A stretch of 64,000 nt of DNA from Linyphia triangularis (Eukaryota > Arthropoda > Arachnida > Araneae > Linyphiidae), in the NCBI GenBank assembly GCA_963978545.1, contig OZ021724.1, positions 94,533,792 to 94,597,791 on the forward strand, given 5' to 3'. A model generated the notes under the pieces. It was not told the DNA's origin and made no database searches. It saw nothing but the letters and a program-made list of their open reading frames with translations. Position numbers and translations under genes: made by a program. Within the stretch, counting starts at the first letter, position 1, and each line of letters begins with the position of its first letter. Shown here piece by piece: positions 25,113 to 37,136 of this stretch.

Positions 25113-25859
25113 TAGGGAGAAAGAGAAGAAGGCGTGTCAATTTTACTCGTGGGGTTCCGATCGGAAGACTTTTGGGGCGCCATTTCCCTTTTTTCTGTGG
25201 ATGATGTCCTTTATTGCTATGGTTAGATTTTGTGAGAAGATTTTCGAGTTATTTGAGATATCGTGGATGACATATTTTATTTGAATTTTACGTTATTATT
25301 TTATGAAATTGTAAATTTTTTCAAAATATTTGAAATGGCTGGGATTTGGACTGGAGCTTACTAGCCAAAGACGTTAATCATTACAGCTATCCAGTTACTC
25401 CGAAAAGACTATTATTATTTATAAGAAGTTGGCAAATGTATGATTTTTGTCTTGAATAATTTCGTATAGAATTAATTTCTAAAATACGATTTGTATTTTA
25501 ATGCAAGTTATATTGATAACTTAGAACTTTTCTATTTGTATTGGAAAACTTACATTTTATTTCTTGTTAATGTTAACAATATATAATATGAACCTATATA
25601 ATGTTCTAATTTCATTACTTAGAAATGAAAGAAATTAGTATTATATATAGCTAGTATATATGAAATATCACAAACGCGTATTTTAGTGTTCGTGTTGCTA
25701 AGCGCCATGAGAAAAAAGTTTCCGTACGCAATATGAAAATTAATTCTGACGTCTTCCACAACAAACTTGCAGTAAATTTTCAAAACTGAAGTGTACGCAG
25801 TTGTCATGAAGACATGATAGCATCAATTGTTTAATTTTAGCTTGAGCTGATTGTCTTAA

Positions 25860-26161
25860 AATGGAGTTCTTAAATCTATTCGTGAGTTGGTGATTCAGTT
25901 ATGAAATGAGGAATTATCTATGAAAAAAATCGGCGAAATCTTTAGTTTATTGAAGTCTTGTACATTATATTATTGAAAGAACGATGAGCTTCAGAATTTT
26001 AGGATAGATATAGATCCGGAAGATCTTCAAAGATAAAACGATTGCATAAAAGAAATATCCTATAGTAAAGTTCAAGATAATCCGCGAATAAGTGCACCTT
26101 AAGTCACACATCGCTTAAAAATTGATAAAAACATTGAAGTGACATCTCAAACGGTGAGAAA
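25860..26161 (+). pseudogene. Tc1-like transposase, decayed N-terminal fragment
   Basis: Translated pieces fit the paired-type helix-turn-helix region of Tc1-like transposases: IRELVIQL followed by NEELSMKKIGEIFSLLKS, then (other frame) SGRSSK, then DNPRISAP, VTHRLKIDKNIEVTSQTVRN. Frames are broken by several stops and at least one shift. The reading stops exactly where a Helitron-like 5' end begins at 26,162, and no catalytic DDE region is seen further on. Family role: TA-targeted cut-and-paste transposition; this copy is inactive. Confidence 0.7.
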
Positions 26162-27115
26162 TCTATAATAATAAAACAAGCTGTGTGTCTGTCTGTCTGT
26201 GGATCTATAGAAACCTACTTAAAATTAGAGTAGATGTCTGAAATTTTCAACACAAGAAGTTTTGACCTTCTAATTTTATGTATGTCAAACAGAATGTTAA
26301 AATTTTAATTAGTTCTTTTTTAATTAATTTTTTTAATTAATTTACTTTTTACAAAGTGACTTCAAATAGAGATACAGCTCTGAAATTTTCAGCAAAAGTA
26401 GTTTTAGCCTTCTAATTGGACTTTTGAAAAACAGAACGTTAAAATTTTAATTAGTTATCTTTTAATTAATTTTCTTAATTAATTAACAATTTTTTTTACA
26501 AAACGACTTCTGATAGGCTTTCAGCTCTGAAATTTTCAACAAAAGTAATTTTGGCCTTCTTATTGAACTATTAAAAAACAGAATTTTAAATTTTTTGCTA
26601 GTTTTTTTTTTAATTATATAATAAATACTTGACAAAATGGTTTCTACTAAAGCTACAGCTTTGATATTTTCAACATTAGTAGTTTTAGCCTTCTAATTGG
26701 TTGGTTGTACTCAGATTATCTGGCGCCGTCAGCAACACGAGGGCTATAATGCTCCGAAATATTCGTCATTAGACAAGCCAACATACATTTACAAACACCC
26801 ATGCCTAACATGGGACTCGAACCCGCAACCTCGCGGTCTAGAAGCTAGCACGCTAACAAGTTTTTTATACCGTTTGGTCGGCAGCCTTCTAATTGGAATT
26901 TTAAGAAACAGAATTTCAAATTTTTATTTAGTTCTTTTTAAATATATATATATTTTTTTTAATAACTATTTTACAAAAAAACTCTGAAATTTTCCACATA
27001 AGTAGTTGTGGCCTTTTATTTGGCCTTCTAAAATATCGAATTTTAAATTTTTATTTAGTTCTTTTTTAATTAATAAATATTTTACAGAACGATTTCTAAT
27101 AGCGCTACATTCAAA
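26162..27115 (+). mobile_element. Helitron-like element, copy 1, with internal ~140-bp minisatellite
   Basis: Begins TCTATAATAATAAAACAAGC directly after an A, as expected for Helitron insertion between A and T, and matches the starts at 56,307 and 57,631. It is followed by TGTCTGTCTGTC and repeated units of about 130-150 bp, each with CTCTGAAATTTTCAACA, a GTAGTTTTGGCCTTCTAATTGG-like block and a TTAATTAATT-rich part. No Rep/helicase frame is present. The 3' end (CTAG) seen in the other locus is not found here. It interrupts a Tc1 transposase remnant and is interrupted by a SINE at 26,701-26,882. Confidence 0.65.
26701..26882 (-). mobile_element. tRNA-derived SINE family A, copy 1
   Basis: Minus-strand copy of the element at 34,995 and 39,814. 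On its own strand it starts GCCGACCAAACGGTATA and has the B box GGGTTCGAGTCCC, then a body with TGTTTGTAAATGTATGTTGG, and ends at ACAACCAACC. A box: the TAGTGGTTAGC segment is partly replaced (ATAAAAAACTTGTTAGC). Flanked by AGCCTTCTAATTGG at 26,687-26,700 and 26,883-26,896, a perfect 14-bp target duplication made from the host minisatellite unit. Confidence 0.92.
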
Positions 27116-27239
27116 ACTTAGAAGAGCGGCCATATTTGGTCACTAGTATTTGGTGATAGAATACAGTATTTGGAAAATGGACTGGTTCAGTATTTCAACC
27201 TATCCATCTCCCTCTAAAAAAAGGTCACAATGAGAAAAG

Positions 27240-27364
27240 TGTTTCTGGAGGAAGGGAGAGTCAAAACAGGTGCAATGGGAATCTGTACCCTAAAGCCACT
27301 TTGATCTTTTGAATTACGCCAAAGCCACGGTACGCCAAAGCCACGTACGCCAGTGCCACGTAAC
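27240..27364. repeat. Right arm of the inverted repeat pair (locus 1)
   Basis: Contains ACGCCAAAGCCACGGTACGC and ACGTACGCCAGTGCCACG, reverse-complementary to the arm at 25,002-25,112. The 166-bp tandem repeat begins about 130 bp further right. Confidence 0.75.
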
Positions 27365-27489
27365 CAAAATTGCGATCAACTACAGCTACAAAGTCCATTT
27401 GTGCTGGTCAGGTTTAACTCAGCTGCTGAGGGATTCTCCAATACTGATTCCATATCTTCGAACACTGGCCGAATTTCGAGCCCACTATT

Positions 27490-28160
27490 CCTCAACACTA
27501 ACTCTATCCTTCAATAAAGTTGATTACCATGTTGAGAGTAGTTTTCACCTCAGAAATTATTCAATATCCAAAGCTAATAGAACTTCCCCTCATAGTGAGA
27601 AACGTTATCAGCTCCATCTAGTGAGTGTTTTTAAAAACTTGTAATCTTCAGCTTAGCCTCAAAACTAACTCTATCCTAAAATAAAGTTGCTTCCCATGTT
27701 GAGGGCAGTTTTCACCTCAGAAATCGATCAATATCCAAAGCTAATAGAGCTTCCCCTCATATTGAGAAAAGTTATCAACTTTATCTAGTGATGTTTTAAA
27801 AAACTTGTAATCTTCAGCTTAGCCTCAAAATTAACTCTATCCTAAAATGAAGTTGATTCCTATATTGGGAGCAGTTTTCACCTCAGAAATTATTCAATAT
27901 CCAAAGCTGATACAGCTCCCCCTCATATTGAGAAACATTATCAACTTTATCTAGAGATGTTTTCAAAAATTTATAATCTTCAGCTTAGCCTCAAAATTAA
28001 CTCTATCCTAAAATAAAGTTGATTCTCATGTTGAGGGCAGTTTTCACCTCAGAAATTATTCAATATCCAAAGCTAATAGAGCTTCCCCTCGTATTAAAAA
28101 ACGTTATCAACTTTATCTAGTGGTGTTTTTAAAAACTTGAAATCTTCAGCCTAGCTTTAG
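27490..28160. repeat. 166-bp tandem repeat, four units
   Basis: AACTCTATCCT recurs at 27,500, 27,667, 27,833 and 27,999 (spacing 167, 166, 166). Each unit also has TTTTCACCTCAGAAAT, CAATATCCAAAGCT and TTATCTAG. Units differ at several percent of positions, so this block is older than the 101-bp array and unrelated to it. The open frame at 27,309-27,644 lies across the first unit and is not credible as a gene. Confidence 0.93.
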
Positions 28161-31100
28161 CAACCTCACGTCATATAGCCGACAGGAACAAAGAAAAGTC
28201 TAGTTAAAATTCAACCATTCCTTTTAAGGAACTCTCTTCTCTATATAAATATATTCTAACATGTAAATAAAACAGTGTGGTTTTCCTGGACCTAAATATT
28301 GGCAAACAGAAATGAGTTATTGAATAACTGTCGTCTCATTCTTATTTTTAAATCGTAACATACTTCCTCTGTAACGCTTTTCGCGCAGAAGTGAACCCTA
28401 TTTTCCACTCCAGACTTTTTCTCTGGCATATCTCCGCGTAATTATCTCAACAAAATTACAACGCTCAACCCTCGTGTTGTTATAATCTCATCCTGTTGAT
28501 ATTATCTTTACATTCCTTAACAAGCATTCGCCAAGATGTGCATGGAACCCGATATTGTTATTTATTATGCGAGGAAAAGGAAAAAGCATCTTTACTTTCA
28601 CCCCAAAATGCAACATTTTCAGCGAAAAAACACGCGGAAGGTTGATTCTGCAACAGGAAAGAATGGAATTGAAACATTTTTCTTTCGTGACAATGAAGAC
28701 TGGAAACGACATTTTAAAATACTTCGTGTTTTGATTTGACATGTTTTTAATACCGGCCAATTGCTTTGCTTCTAATGCGGTCAACCATTTCTAAAATTAA
28801 TCTTCTAACTAAACAATTATTCTTATGTTTAAAAGATCTCAGGGATACGTTCATCCTGGTGATGATGTATATAAACTTCCCAACACGTATTTAAAACCAG
28901 TGTATGATCAAACCTGCAGTCAGCATCAACTGTTTTTTTACGATCTTCTTGCTATAGCCAAAAGGTATGTTCTCCAACTTGAGTTCGATTCAGATAAATC
29001 ATTAGTGCTGTATTCTTTGAATTTCTATTGTAATGCATTATTGGAAAAAAGTTTTAAACGTAAATATTTATTTTTACTGTCAGATCCTTGGTTAGTTTTT
29101 CTTAAAGTACAATTTTATACTATACATATTTAAAGTAAAAAACTACAGTTTGTTAGCTAAGTAAATGAAATTTGGTATCGAAGTCTTAATTGTAACTGAT
29201 TTTTTTGCTGTTAATAAGATGGTCACTTGCGCATACTACTCAAATGTCAAAACACTTTCAAACATAAACAAAAATAATTAGTTTTTCCTATAAAAAATTT
29301 TTACAACGCATTTGTGATTCTTTTTAGTTAATCAACCAATACCATTTAGCATTATTGTTTCCTCTAACTTTTCAAAATGCAATATATCTTAATGAGGATC
29401 ATCAACCAGTCCCAGTGACTTATTACTTCAATTTTTGAGCCTAAATATCTGCCGATATATACTTTTAACAAAATGAAGTTATTTTACAAAACTAGTTTTA
29501 ATTAATGTATGTGTTTTTTTTTTTTTTAACTTATGAATTTGTTAACTAATTATAACACTAATAATAAAAACTATTACACTTGATTTATTACAATTAAAAA
29601 AAAAGGTTTTTATGAGCTAACTTCTAAAAATATTTCAAAAAATAATAATACTAATCAGTTTCTTAAGTTGGACGGGTACCAATTAAAAACCGCCAAATTG
29701 CAGAGATTACTCACCCTAACAACCTTCAAATAGTTTGTAATTCCTATAAAAAACCATTATATGGTTGCTATAGAAACCTAATAGCAAATCGTAAATATTT
29801 AGACTTGGCGATACATTTACGAGTTATTTAAACGTGTAAAGATTTAGGCTTGGTGACAACTGAGTCAACTGGTACCAGTCTAACAGAAAAGCACCATTAG
29901 TAGTCATTTAAACTTCAAATTTTATTGATTGATTTTCATTATTTTTTATATAGCTGGTATAAAAAAAATAGTATGTTTTAAAGCAAAACTTGGCAGATAT
30001 TACGACCCCCAAAAAAATGCAGCATAAATCTATTACATAGAACAGGCTGGAGAATTCTATTAACTAATTATAAGAACCAAAGGCAAGTTTAAAAAAAAAA
30101 TCCAAAACATAACCAAGGAAAGCTAAAATTACGAAAGCTATTGTTTCGAAATCATGATATTTCTTGTACATCAAATCCACAGAAATATAAGAAGTGCAGT
30201 AGAATTGCATTTTTTTAAATTTTTTTTTTAATTTTTTTTAATTTTTTTTTATTTTTTTATTTAAATGTTGAAAAAATTTGGATGATAAAATATCTGGTGC
30301 TGATGATTTCTTTCTTCTTTATACGAATATAGTACTTTGAATTTAAAGCATATTTAAAGTGTTTTAAGTGTTAATTAAAGTGTTTTATCAATGATCATAA
30401 ATAAATTTTGATTTTTAATCTGTATGAATGAGAATGGAGGCACAATTTTAAAAGGCATGCTAATGTTTTAATCAATTCAATGGTGAAATTAAAGTTAAAT
30501 AACTAAAATACAATGATTAAATATTGGCGTAATATTTGGGGGAGTGCGATAGATTCAGGCAGTTTAGTTTTGATAAAAAAAATTACGATATTCGTTGAAA
30601 ATTTAAAATGTTTTGTTATTAGAATATTTTGAAATAGCTAGAAAAAAAAGTTGGAATGTATTAGGCTTGCCTAAGTTGTTGGATGTTTAAGGTTAGCGTT
30701 AAATGAATTTATTTGAAAAAGTTCAATATAAATATTCGATAAAATTTACTATGAAATAATAAAAGAGAAAAATTTTCAATAAATAATTCAAATAAAGTTT
30801 GATTAGAATTCTATAAATAGAGATTTTTTTTTTTTTTTATGAAACAAAAAATTACTAAATATTCACTTCGATGGCAGCACCAATCAGAATAGTGATATAT
30901 TTTAGGTTACGATACATCGAAATTTTCTAGGTAAAATAATATTACAAAAATAAAAATAGATAGAGACATCTACGTAAAAATTGTAAAACATTTCAGAAAC
31001 TAATTTAAACTGAAAGCATGTGGTTCTCTCAGTATTTAACAACTCAACTAAGAAAACTTCCTTTGAATATAACAAGTTTAAATTTCATTAGTTGAAGTAG

Positions 31101-31600
31101 TAGTTAGTAATAATAACGGCAAAACAATTTATATTATGCATGCATACTTCACAGCCGACTTTTATGTTTGGGGTAAAATAAAATATGCGTTGTGGCTGGT
31201 TAATTGAATGAGATAATTCGAAGTTTTTTATTATCCATATTTTATCTAAAACGCAATAAAAGTTTAGAATATTCGTTAAACTATTTTCTTATACGTCTAA
31301 CAATGGCTCAGAACGTTCAAAGAACATGTATCTGTCATGGTATACAATTTGTTCATAACTCAATTTTAAGACGTAGCAAGGGCAAAGTTTTCTTTACTTT
31401 ATATTTATCTTGTCTAACAAACAATTAAAAAAATTCATTCGGTGGAATTAAGCAGCTTTTTTAAAATAGTAGTGTTATATCCTTGGAGATGACTTGGGCG
31501 GAAAGTAGGCGTTATCGTGTGTAATTTACAAAAAGAGTCCAAATTCAAAAGAATTTAAAGGAGATTCATTTTTAAAAACTAACTCACGAACTCGACCATA
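28161..31600. other. AT-rich stretch without a supported gene
   Basis: Open frames at 28,488-28,784 (minus), 28,825-29,133 (plus) and 31,204-31,428 (plus) show no family motif, signal peptide or compositional rise. T-rich runs lie near 29,513-29,528 and 30,206-30,265. I see no transposon end here. Confidence 0.5.
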
Positions 31601-31639
31601 ACTAAATAAGTATATTAGACATGAACGATTTAGCATTTG

Positions 31640-33740
31640 TCGAACCTATATCTTTTACTTAAATCTATTTCGCCATGGATTTTATATCGAATAAAATAAT
31701 ACCCTTCGTATTTATAAACGAAATTTACGCCATCATACTCCCAATAAAATGTTTGGATCTTCCAAGATTGAACCTGCGATAGAGGAGGTTAATCGTGTAT
31801 TTTCTTGGTACGCAGAACACTGTTTAGCATAATGTTTCAATGTCATGATCCAATAGAGGTCACCTATAATGAGGCGCTCTTACAACGATTAATCGTTGTA
31901 GAACCCAATATACGTGCAACAAGATTAGTAATATACTTTGCTACTTGAAATGGTGTTACGATTATGACTCGACAACAAACAATTACTCGATCCTTAACAA
32001 AGAATCGCAGTCGGCTAAAACTTCATGTTAACCAATGGAAAGTATTTCAAATTATCAGCTTTAGCAACACTTAGCTACCATATTGAACAAACTTTAAAAA
32101 AAAAAAAAAGTGCTTTAAATAATCATCTTATACAAACTTAGCTACCATATTGAACATTGTACCTAAAAACAATTTTAACAGGAGCATCGGTAGTTATTGC
32201 CTCAGCTATTTCAGAACTGCTTTTCAAAAGATTTTCAGAATATAATACTTGCATTGATAAATTAGCCTTGATAAAGCACGTTCATTTGCATGCTCAATAC
32301 CCTTTTGAGTATTAAAAAAACAAAAGTAAAATACCTATCGTGGTAGTCTAGTTTTGCAGTCAAAGCTTAAAGTAATTTTTTGCACCGAACTTTCCAGATA
32401 TAGCTTGGTCATACGTCATAAGAATGGTGAAGTTTCGACCCTAAATAATTTTCATGGAACATTTGATCTCAAAGATGATTGGAAAGACTTTCTTTTCAAG
32501 TTAGAAACAGTTTTTTGGTTTTTTGGATGACATTCCGATAGTATGTGCCTGAAGACGTTTCTCATGATCTATTCTATGAGAAAGAACTACTTCTAAACAA
32601 AGATAAAAATGACACATTAGTCTTTTAGGAAGTATCTCTACATAGTTTACAAGCATTGTATTCGATATTGACCTTTTATACATCTGTATGTTTCTTAATG
32701 TTTATCTGTCCAGTATCAAAGTGGGTCAGAGTAAAATTATGAATACAATGGTAAAGTTTTCTTGATAAATTTTGAATATAATTTAAAATTGCTGAGAGTA
32801 ACTTTAAATTATGTGTCATTTGTCAGTGATTTAATATCATCAAGGACTTTAATATTTTAATTAGTTGGATAAATACCTTCATAATCAATAACATGACAAT
32901 GAAATTTTACTGGAAAATATGCATTTTGCCAAATTAAGTTAAGCATTGTATTTATAAAGATGATCGAACACATTTTTGAGATCTTCTATATGTTCAAGGA
33001 AATTATATCTAGTTACGAAGATTTCTTCTTCATAATGAATCACTGGTTTTAAATCTTGAACTATTATTTCAATTACTGATTTAAACACTATATACAGGTC
33101 ATAACATAACAGTCAACGAGGACTTACTAGTTTTAAATGATCCACTGTCAGGTATTCCTGGATTTACTTAGCTGATTCAGTTTGATCCCACTTATTAAAG
33201 AATTTACCACCATTTAAAGGAGAGCACAATTTTAAGAGATCTTGATGTGTAGGCAGTGGACTCAAGAGCTTCTTAGCAGTGAACCTCAAGTCCCAATTCG
33301 AAGTCTTAAAGCTCCATTCTTTGTGGGCACTATGACTAGTAGAGTTGCTTGTATAAGTCACACAGCAAAGTTCCCATCTCCAATTTTTTATTCTTCATGA
33401 TTTCGTTAGAGACTTTTTTTTTATTTAAAGAGCCCTTTTTAGGTCTTACAAAATAACAGAATGCAGTTTCCAATTTGCTTTTAAATTATTGGTCCATCCA
33501 TTTCTTTGAAGAGTACTCACTGGTGTTGGTAGCCGTATCTTTATTTATAGGTTTCCAAGTAGGATGAAAGTAATACGTAAATCCAAATTAATTTCAGATG
33601 GTAAATACAATCTTATCCAAAACAATGGTGGTCAATTTCCTTTGACAATTACTCGAGAATGTTGCTTGTATTATTTATAATAAGTTTCTGAGACCAATGC
33701 CATATTCAAAGCTTCGGCTTGTCTGCGAGTCAAACTCGAA
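31640..33740 (-). pseudogene. Ty3/gypsy LTR-retrotransposon pol, decayed
   Basis: Read on the minus strand in several frames, short segments follow the Ty3/gypsy pol order. End of the protease/RT linker near 33,650 (VIVKGN, PSEINLDLR). RT finger/palm near 33,200 (PLPTHQDLL, LNGGKFFNKWDQ). RT thumb near 33,000-32,930 (EHIEDLKNVFDHLYKYN, LNLAKCIFSSK, YEGIYPTN). RNase H near 32,600-32,400 (VLSHRIDHEKR, SSKKPKNCF, GRNFTILMTYDQ) with the linker EHANERALSRL near 32,260. Integrase zinc-binding region near 31,970-31,800 (RVIIVTPFQVAKYITNL, STTINRCKSAS, CSAYQENTR). The RT YxDD box is not readable (YEEE or frame-broken there). Many stops and shifts show it is inactive. Gag and LTRs were not recognised. 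Confidence 0.82.
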
Positions 33741-34898
33741 CAATTGTAGATATAGGGATGAATTTTATAGATAGAAAATGTTATCTTACTTCCAAGCTAA
33801 AAAGCAAAATACAACATACATTGCTATATAGTAAGTATATCGGTTGCGAATAAAAGAGGTGCAGTAAAGAAAAAATCGTTTCTTTATTCCTTTTTTGTCT
33901 CAATTAATACTGAGGACATCTTGAAATATACTTCTTTTTCTATACTATACAAGTAAATTATTTAACTACTTAGTGAACTAATTGCAAAGTTTTTAGATCG
34001 TGTTAATTGTAATTAAGAAGTATGTACTGCTAAATTATATTAATTTATTACTTCGAATTCATCAAAAGGACATGAATATCCATGTTTTACTAGACTAGAA
34101 TATGTTTTGTAGGTTTGTACTTTTATTGGTTTGTTTGAAGGGCTGCTATATATCCCTGCGTTTCAAGATCTTGTGTCGTGAAATTCACTTAGTATATTCT
34201 GTTTTAAATTCAAAGTTCAGTTCTCTTATTTTCAGGACGATTTTTTCTTTCGTTTCACAATTATGTATTATTTAATGCAATTAACTAAAAAAAAAAAATT
34301 TAATGCGATCATCGGTAATAACTCTTACCTGCTCCCAACTGTTGTTTCAAAGCTAAAGAAACTAATTATTTAAAGTAAAAAAAATATTTGCTCTAATCTA
34401 TTTGCGTAAATACATCTTAGGCTGTTGACTGGGTCATTGAACTGACCATGTTGTAGCAGAATAGTGAAAATAATATTATGAAATCCTTTCATTTGCACAT
34501 TAGCGTAAATACGTTTGTATATCATTAGTCAGAAAACAAAGGACTGCGATTTTTTAATATGTGTGTGAATGAGCATAGCAAATATTGTTTATACAAAATG
34601 TTTCTAAAAAGACATTGATGGGATTTTTCATCAAGAATTTCGGAATTTACTGGGTTTTTTTTAAACTATTGCGTTCATTGCATTTAATTTTAAATGTAAT
34701 TTCCTTCACCATGATATCCGACTCCAATGGATTCCTTCCGATGTGGATCTTTATGAACATGAATCGGTAGACAAACTCTCAAAGGAGGTGTTTGCAATCA
34801 GCCTATCCCACCCCCTCCCCTTTTTTTTTAAAGCTTTCTTACCTGGAATTTTACTCTCGGATTAAATCCCAAAATATGAAGATTTGGCTGCAACCCCC
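33741..34898. other. AT-rich stretch without a supported gene
   Basis: Lies upstream of the gypsy pol remnant on its strand, where gag and a 5' LTR would be expected, but I could not read gag motifs or a direct LTR repeat. The open frame 34,585-34,770 has no supporting features. Confidence 0.4.
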
Positions 34899-35367
34899 AT
34901 CTATTACTGATATAGAGGTACTAAGTTGAATCTTTCTTTAGCCTTTATAAAAGACAGAAAATCATGTATCAGCCTCTCGCGCCTAGCCAGAGGCAAACGG
35001 TATAGTGGTTAGCGTACTAGCTTCTAGACCGCGAGGTTGCTGGTTCGAGTCCCGTGTTGGCATGGTTGTTTGTAAATGTATGTTGGCTTGTCTAATGACG
35101 AATGTTTCAGTGCATTATAGCCCTAGTGTTGCTGACGGTGCCAGATAATCTGAATACAACCAACCAACCTAGCCAGAGGCCATCTTAAATGTCTTACCTT
35201 TTCTAAAGGCAAGAAAAATTACACTCTTTGACCCAAGTGCCACCAACACCAGGCCTCAGTTGAATACATTCTGGACTTTATGGGTCTCCTTTGGGAGGAT
35301 ATTCATTATTTTTCCCTTATCATAGACTTTTTGTATGTCAACGGATTCCTTGACCTGGTGTGACTCC
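34899..35367 (+). pseudogene. LINE ORF2 C-terminus, split by a SINE
   Basis: After removing the SINE at 34,995-35,167 plus one copy of its target duplication, one frame runs RGTKLNLSLAFIKDRKS, ISLSRLARG | HLKCLTFSKGKK, then (after an in-frame TGA near 35,227) CHQHQASVEYILDFMGLL, DFLYVNGFLDLV and a stop at about 35,362-35,364. This has the style of the region after the RNase H domain of arthropod non-LTR retrotransposons (a His/Cys-containing segment, a hydrophobic segment, a short DLV end). Only the last ~100 codons remain, consistent with 5' truncation during target-primed reverse transcription. The clade is uncertain. Confidence 0.7.
34995..35167 (+). mobile_element. tRNA-derived SINE family A, copy 2
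   Basis: Starts AAACGGTATAGTGGTTAGCG (A box), B box GGTTCGAGTCCC at about 35,042-35,053, then the family body (TGTTTGTAAATGTATGTTGG, GACGAATGTTTC, GTGTTGCTGACGG) and the end ACAACCAACCAA. Flanked by CCTAGCCAGAGGC at 34,982-34,994 and 35,168-35,180, a perfect 13-bp target duplication inside a LINE coding remnant. The 5' GCCGACC seen in other copies is missing. Confidence 0.95.
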
Positions 35368-36424
35368 GTCAGACTCGGTTGGAGATTGGAAACAACAACA
35401 GTAATCTTAAATGTTTGTCTTTTCAATCAATGTACGTTACAATTTCTCAGAGATGTAACTGGAAGATACGAAAGGGAAAAAAGGACATATTGTTTTAAAA
35501 AGTAAATCGATGAATTTCTGCACACCATTATTTTAACCCATTCATACCAAATTCAATTTTTATTTTCATTAACACAGCGCCGATAACAAAAACATTTTTA
35601 TCAGTGAAATGTTCGGTAAACTACGTTTCAAAACTTATTTACTAAAAATGAACGTGAACGTCATCCAAATATCATTTATTTATTCTGATTGAAAAAAATT
35701 TACTATTTAATAAAATCCGTCAGACTCGGTTGGAGATTGGAAACAACAACAACAGCAATCTTAAACGTTTGCCTTTTCAATCAATGTACGTCACAATTTC
35801 TCAGTGATGTAACTGGAAGATATCAAAGGGAAAAAATAATATATTGCTTTAAAAAGTAAATCGATGAATTTCTACACACCATTATTTTAACCCATTCATA
35901 CCAAATTCAATTTTTATATTCATTAACCCAGCGCCGATATCAAACACATTTTTATCAGCAAACTGAGCGGCAAACTACGTTTCAAAATTTATTTATTAAA
36001 AATGAACGTGAACGTCATCCAAATATCATTTATTTATTCTGATTGAACTAATTTTACTATTTAATAAAATCCGTCAGACTCGGTTGGAGATTGGAAACAA
36101 CAACAGCGGCAATCTTAAATGTTTGCCTTTTCAGTCAATGTACGTCACAATTTCTCAGAGATGTAACTGGAAGATATGAAGGAAAAAAATAACATATTGT
36201 TTTAAAAAGTAAATCGATGAATTTCTACACACCATTATTTTAACCCATTCATACCAAATTCAATTTTTATATTCATTAACCCAGCGCCGATATCAAACAC
36301 ATTTTTATCAGCAAACTGAGCGGCAAACTATGTTTCAAAATTTATTTATTAAAAATGAACGTGAACGTCATCCAAATATCATTTATTTATTCTGATTGAA
36401 ATAATTTTACTATTTAATAAAATA
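35368..36424 (+). repeat. Three tandem ~352-bp units with LINE-tail-like start
   Basis: GTCAGACTCGGTTGGAGATT recurs at 35,368, 35,719 and 36,073 (spacing 351 and 354). Each unit continues GGAAACAACAAC...AATCTTAAA, then the D2 repeat sequence (ACCATTATTTTAACCCATTC, AGCGCCGAT, TGAACGTGAACGTCATCC). The first unit begins directly after the LINE stop codon, so the unit appears to consist of a LINE 3' tail joined to a D2 fragment, later triplicated. Units are about 95% alike. Confidence 0.9.
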
Positions 36425-36710
36425 AATTGGCAACAGGAAAGAGTTACAATAATGGTCGGTTCAATGCCTTTTTAATGCGACTGAATGACGGCAAGTTGGT
36501 TTATTAGTATTCCGTAAAAGCGACATTTTAGTGACAGTAACAGCCCCGAAATTTAATGAATGCATTATCATCGACATCGAACCTATCTGCCAAGTTTAAG
36601 TCCTATAGGATGACGGCAAGAGGGTTGATTAGGTCTCAGCAGATTCCGCTCCCATCGCCACACATACATACACAAGCGAAGTTAATATAAATGATTTGAA
36701 AAGCGTCGAT
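36425..36710 (+). repeat. Dispersed repeat D2, continuation
   Basis: Resembles 58,800-59,100 (AAGTTGGTTTATTA.TATTCC, GTAAAAGCGACATTTTAGT, ATCTATCTGCCAAGTTT-like, GGCAAGAGGGT) and, in reverse, 49,690-49,900. Together with 35,500-36,424 it defines a repeat of at least 600 bp, class unknown. Confidence 0.7.
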
Positions 36711-36872
36711 TTCTTTTTTCATAAAAAAGTGCTATGGTTTAATTTAACAAAACTAATAATAAATAGTTATCTGGTATTTTATTTATAAACTTTCTAACAA
36801 AAAATTCGAAGAGCATCGGCCTAATGATAAAACATAAGCAAAAGTTTATTACGGTTACCAACGAGTTGAAAT

Positions 36873-36942
36873 ATTTTTTTTTTTTTTTTTTTTTTTTTTA
36901 ATTATTTTTTTTTTTTTTTTTTTTTTAATTATTTTTTTTTTT
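36873..36942. repeat. Interrupted poly(T)
   Basis: Three T runs separated by AATTA, 70 bp in all. Confidence 0.9.
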
Positions 36943-37136
36943 AAAGTTTAGATCTAGTTAAAATGAGGATAAAAAGAATGAAAAATAGAAAGCACTTACC
37001 TTTATTTTTTTAAAACGAGACGTCAGTTGATTGACAGGTCTTGCTTAAATTTATCACTGTTTTCCTTTCATTGCCAATTTGCAGCTAATTGATTTGAATT
37101 TGTGAATAATATTCTGAACTATTGATAAGCAAATCA

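Noticed and set aside
28488..29133. Frames of about 100 codons on both strands.
   Set aside because: No recognisable motif, signal peptide or bias, and frames of this length are expected by chance in 43 kb.
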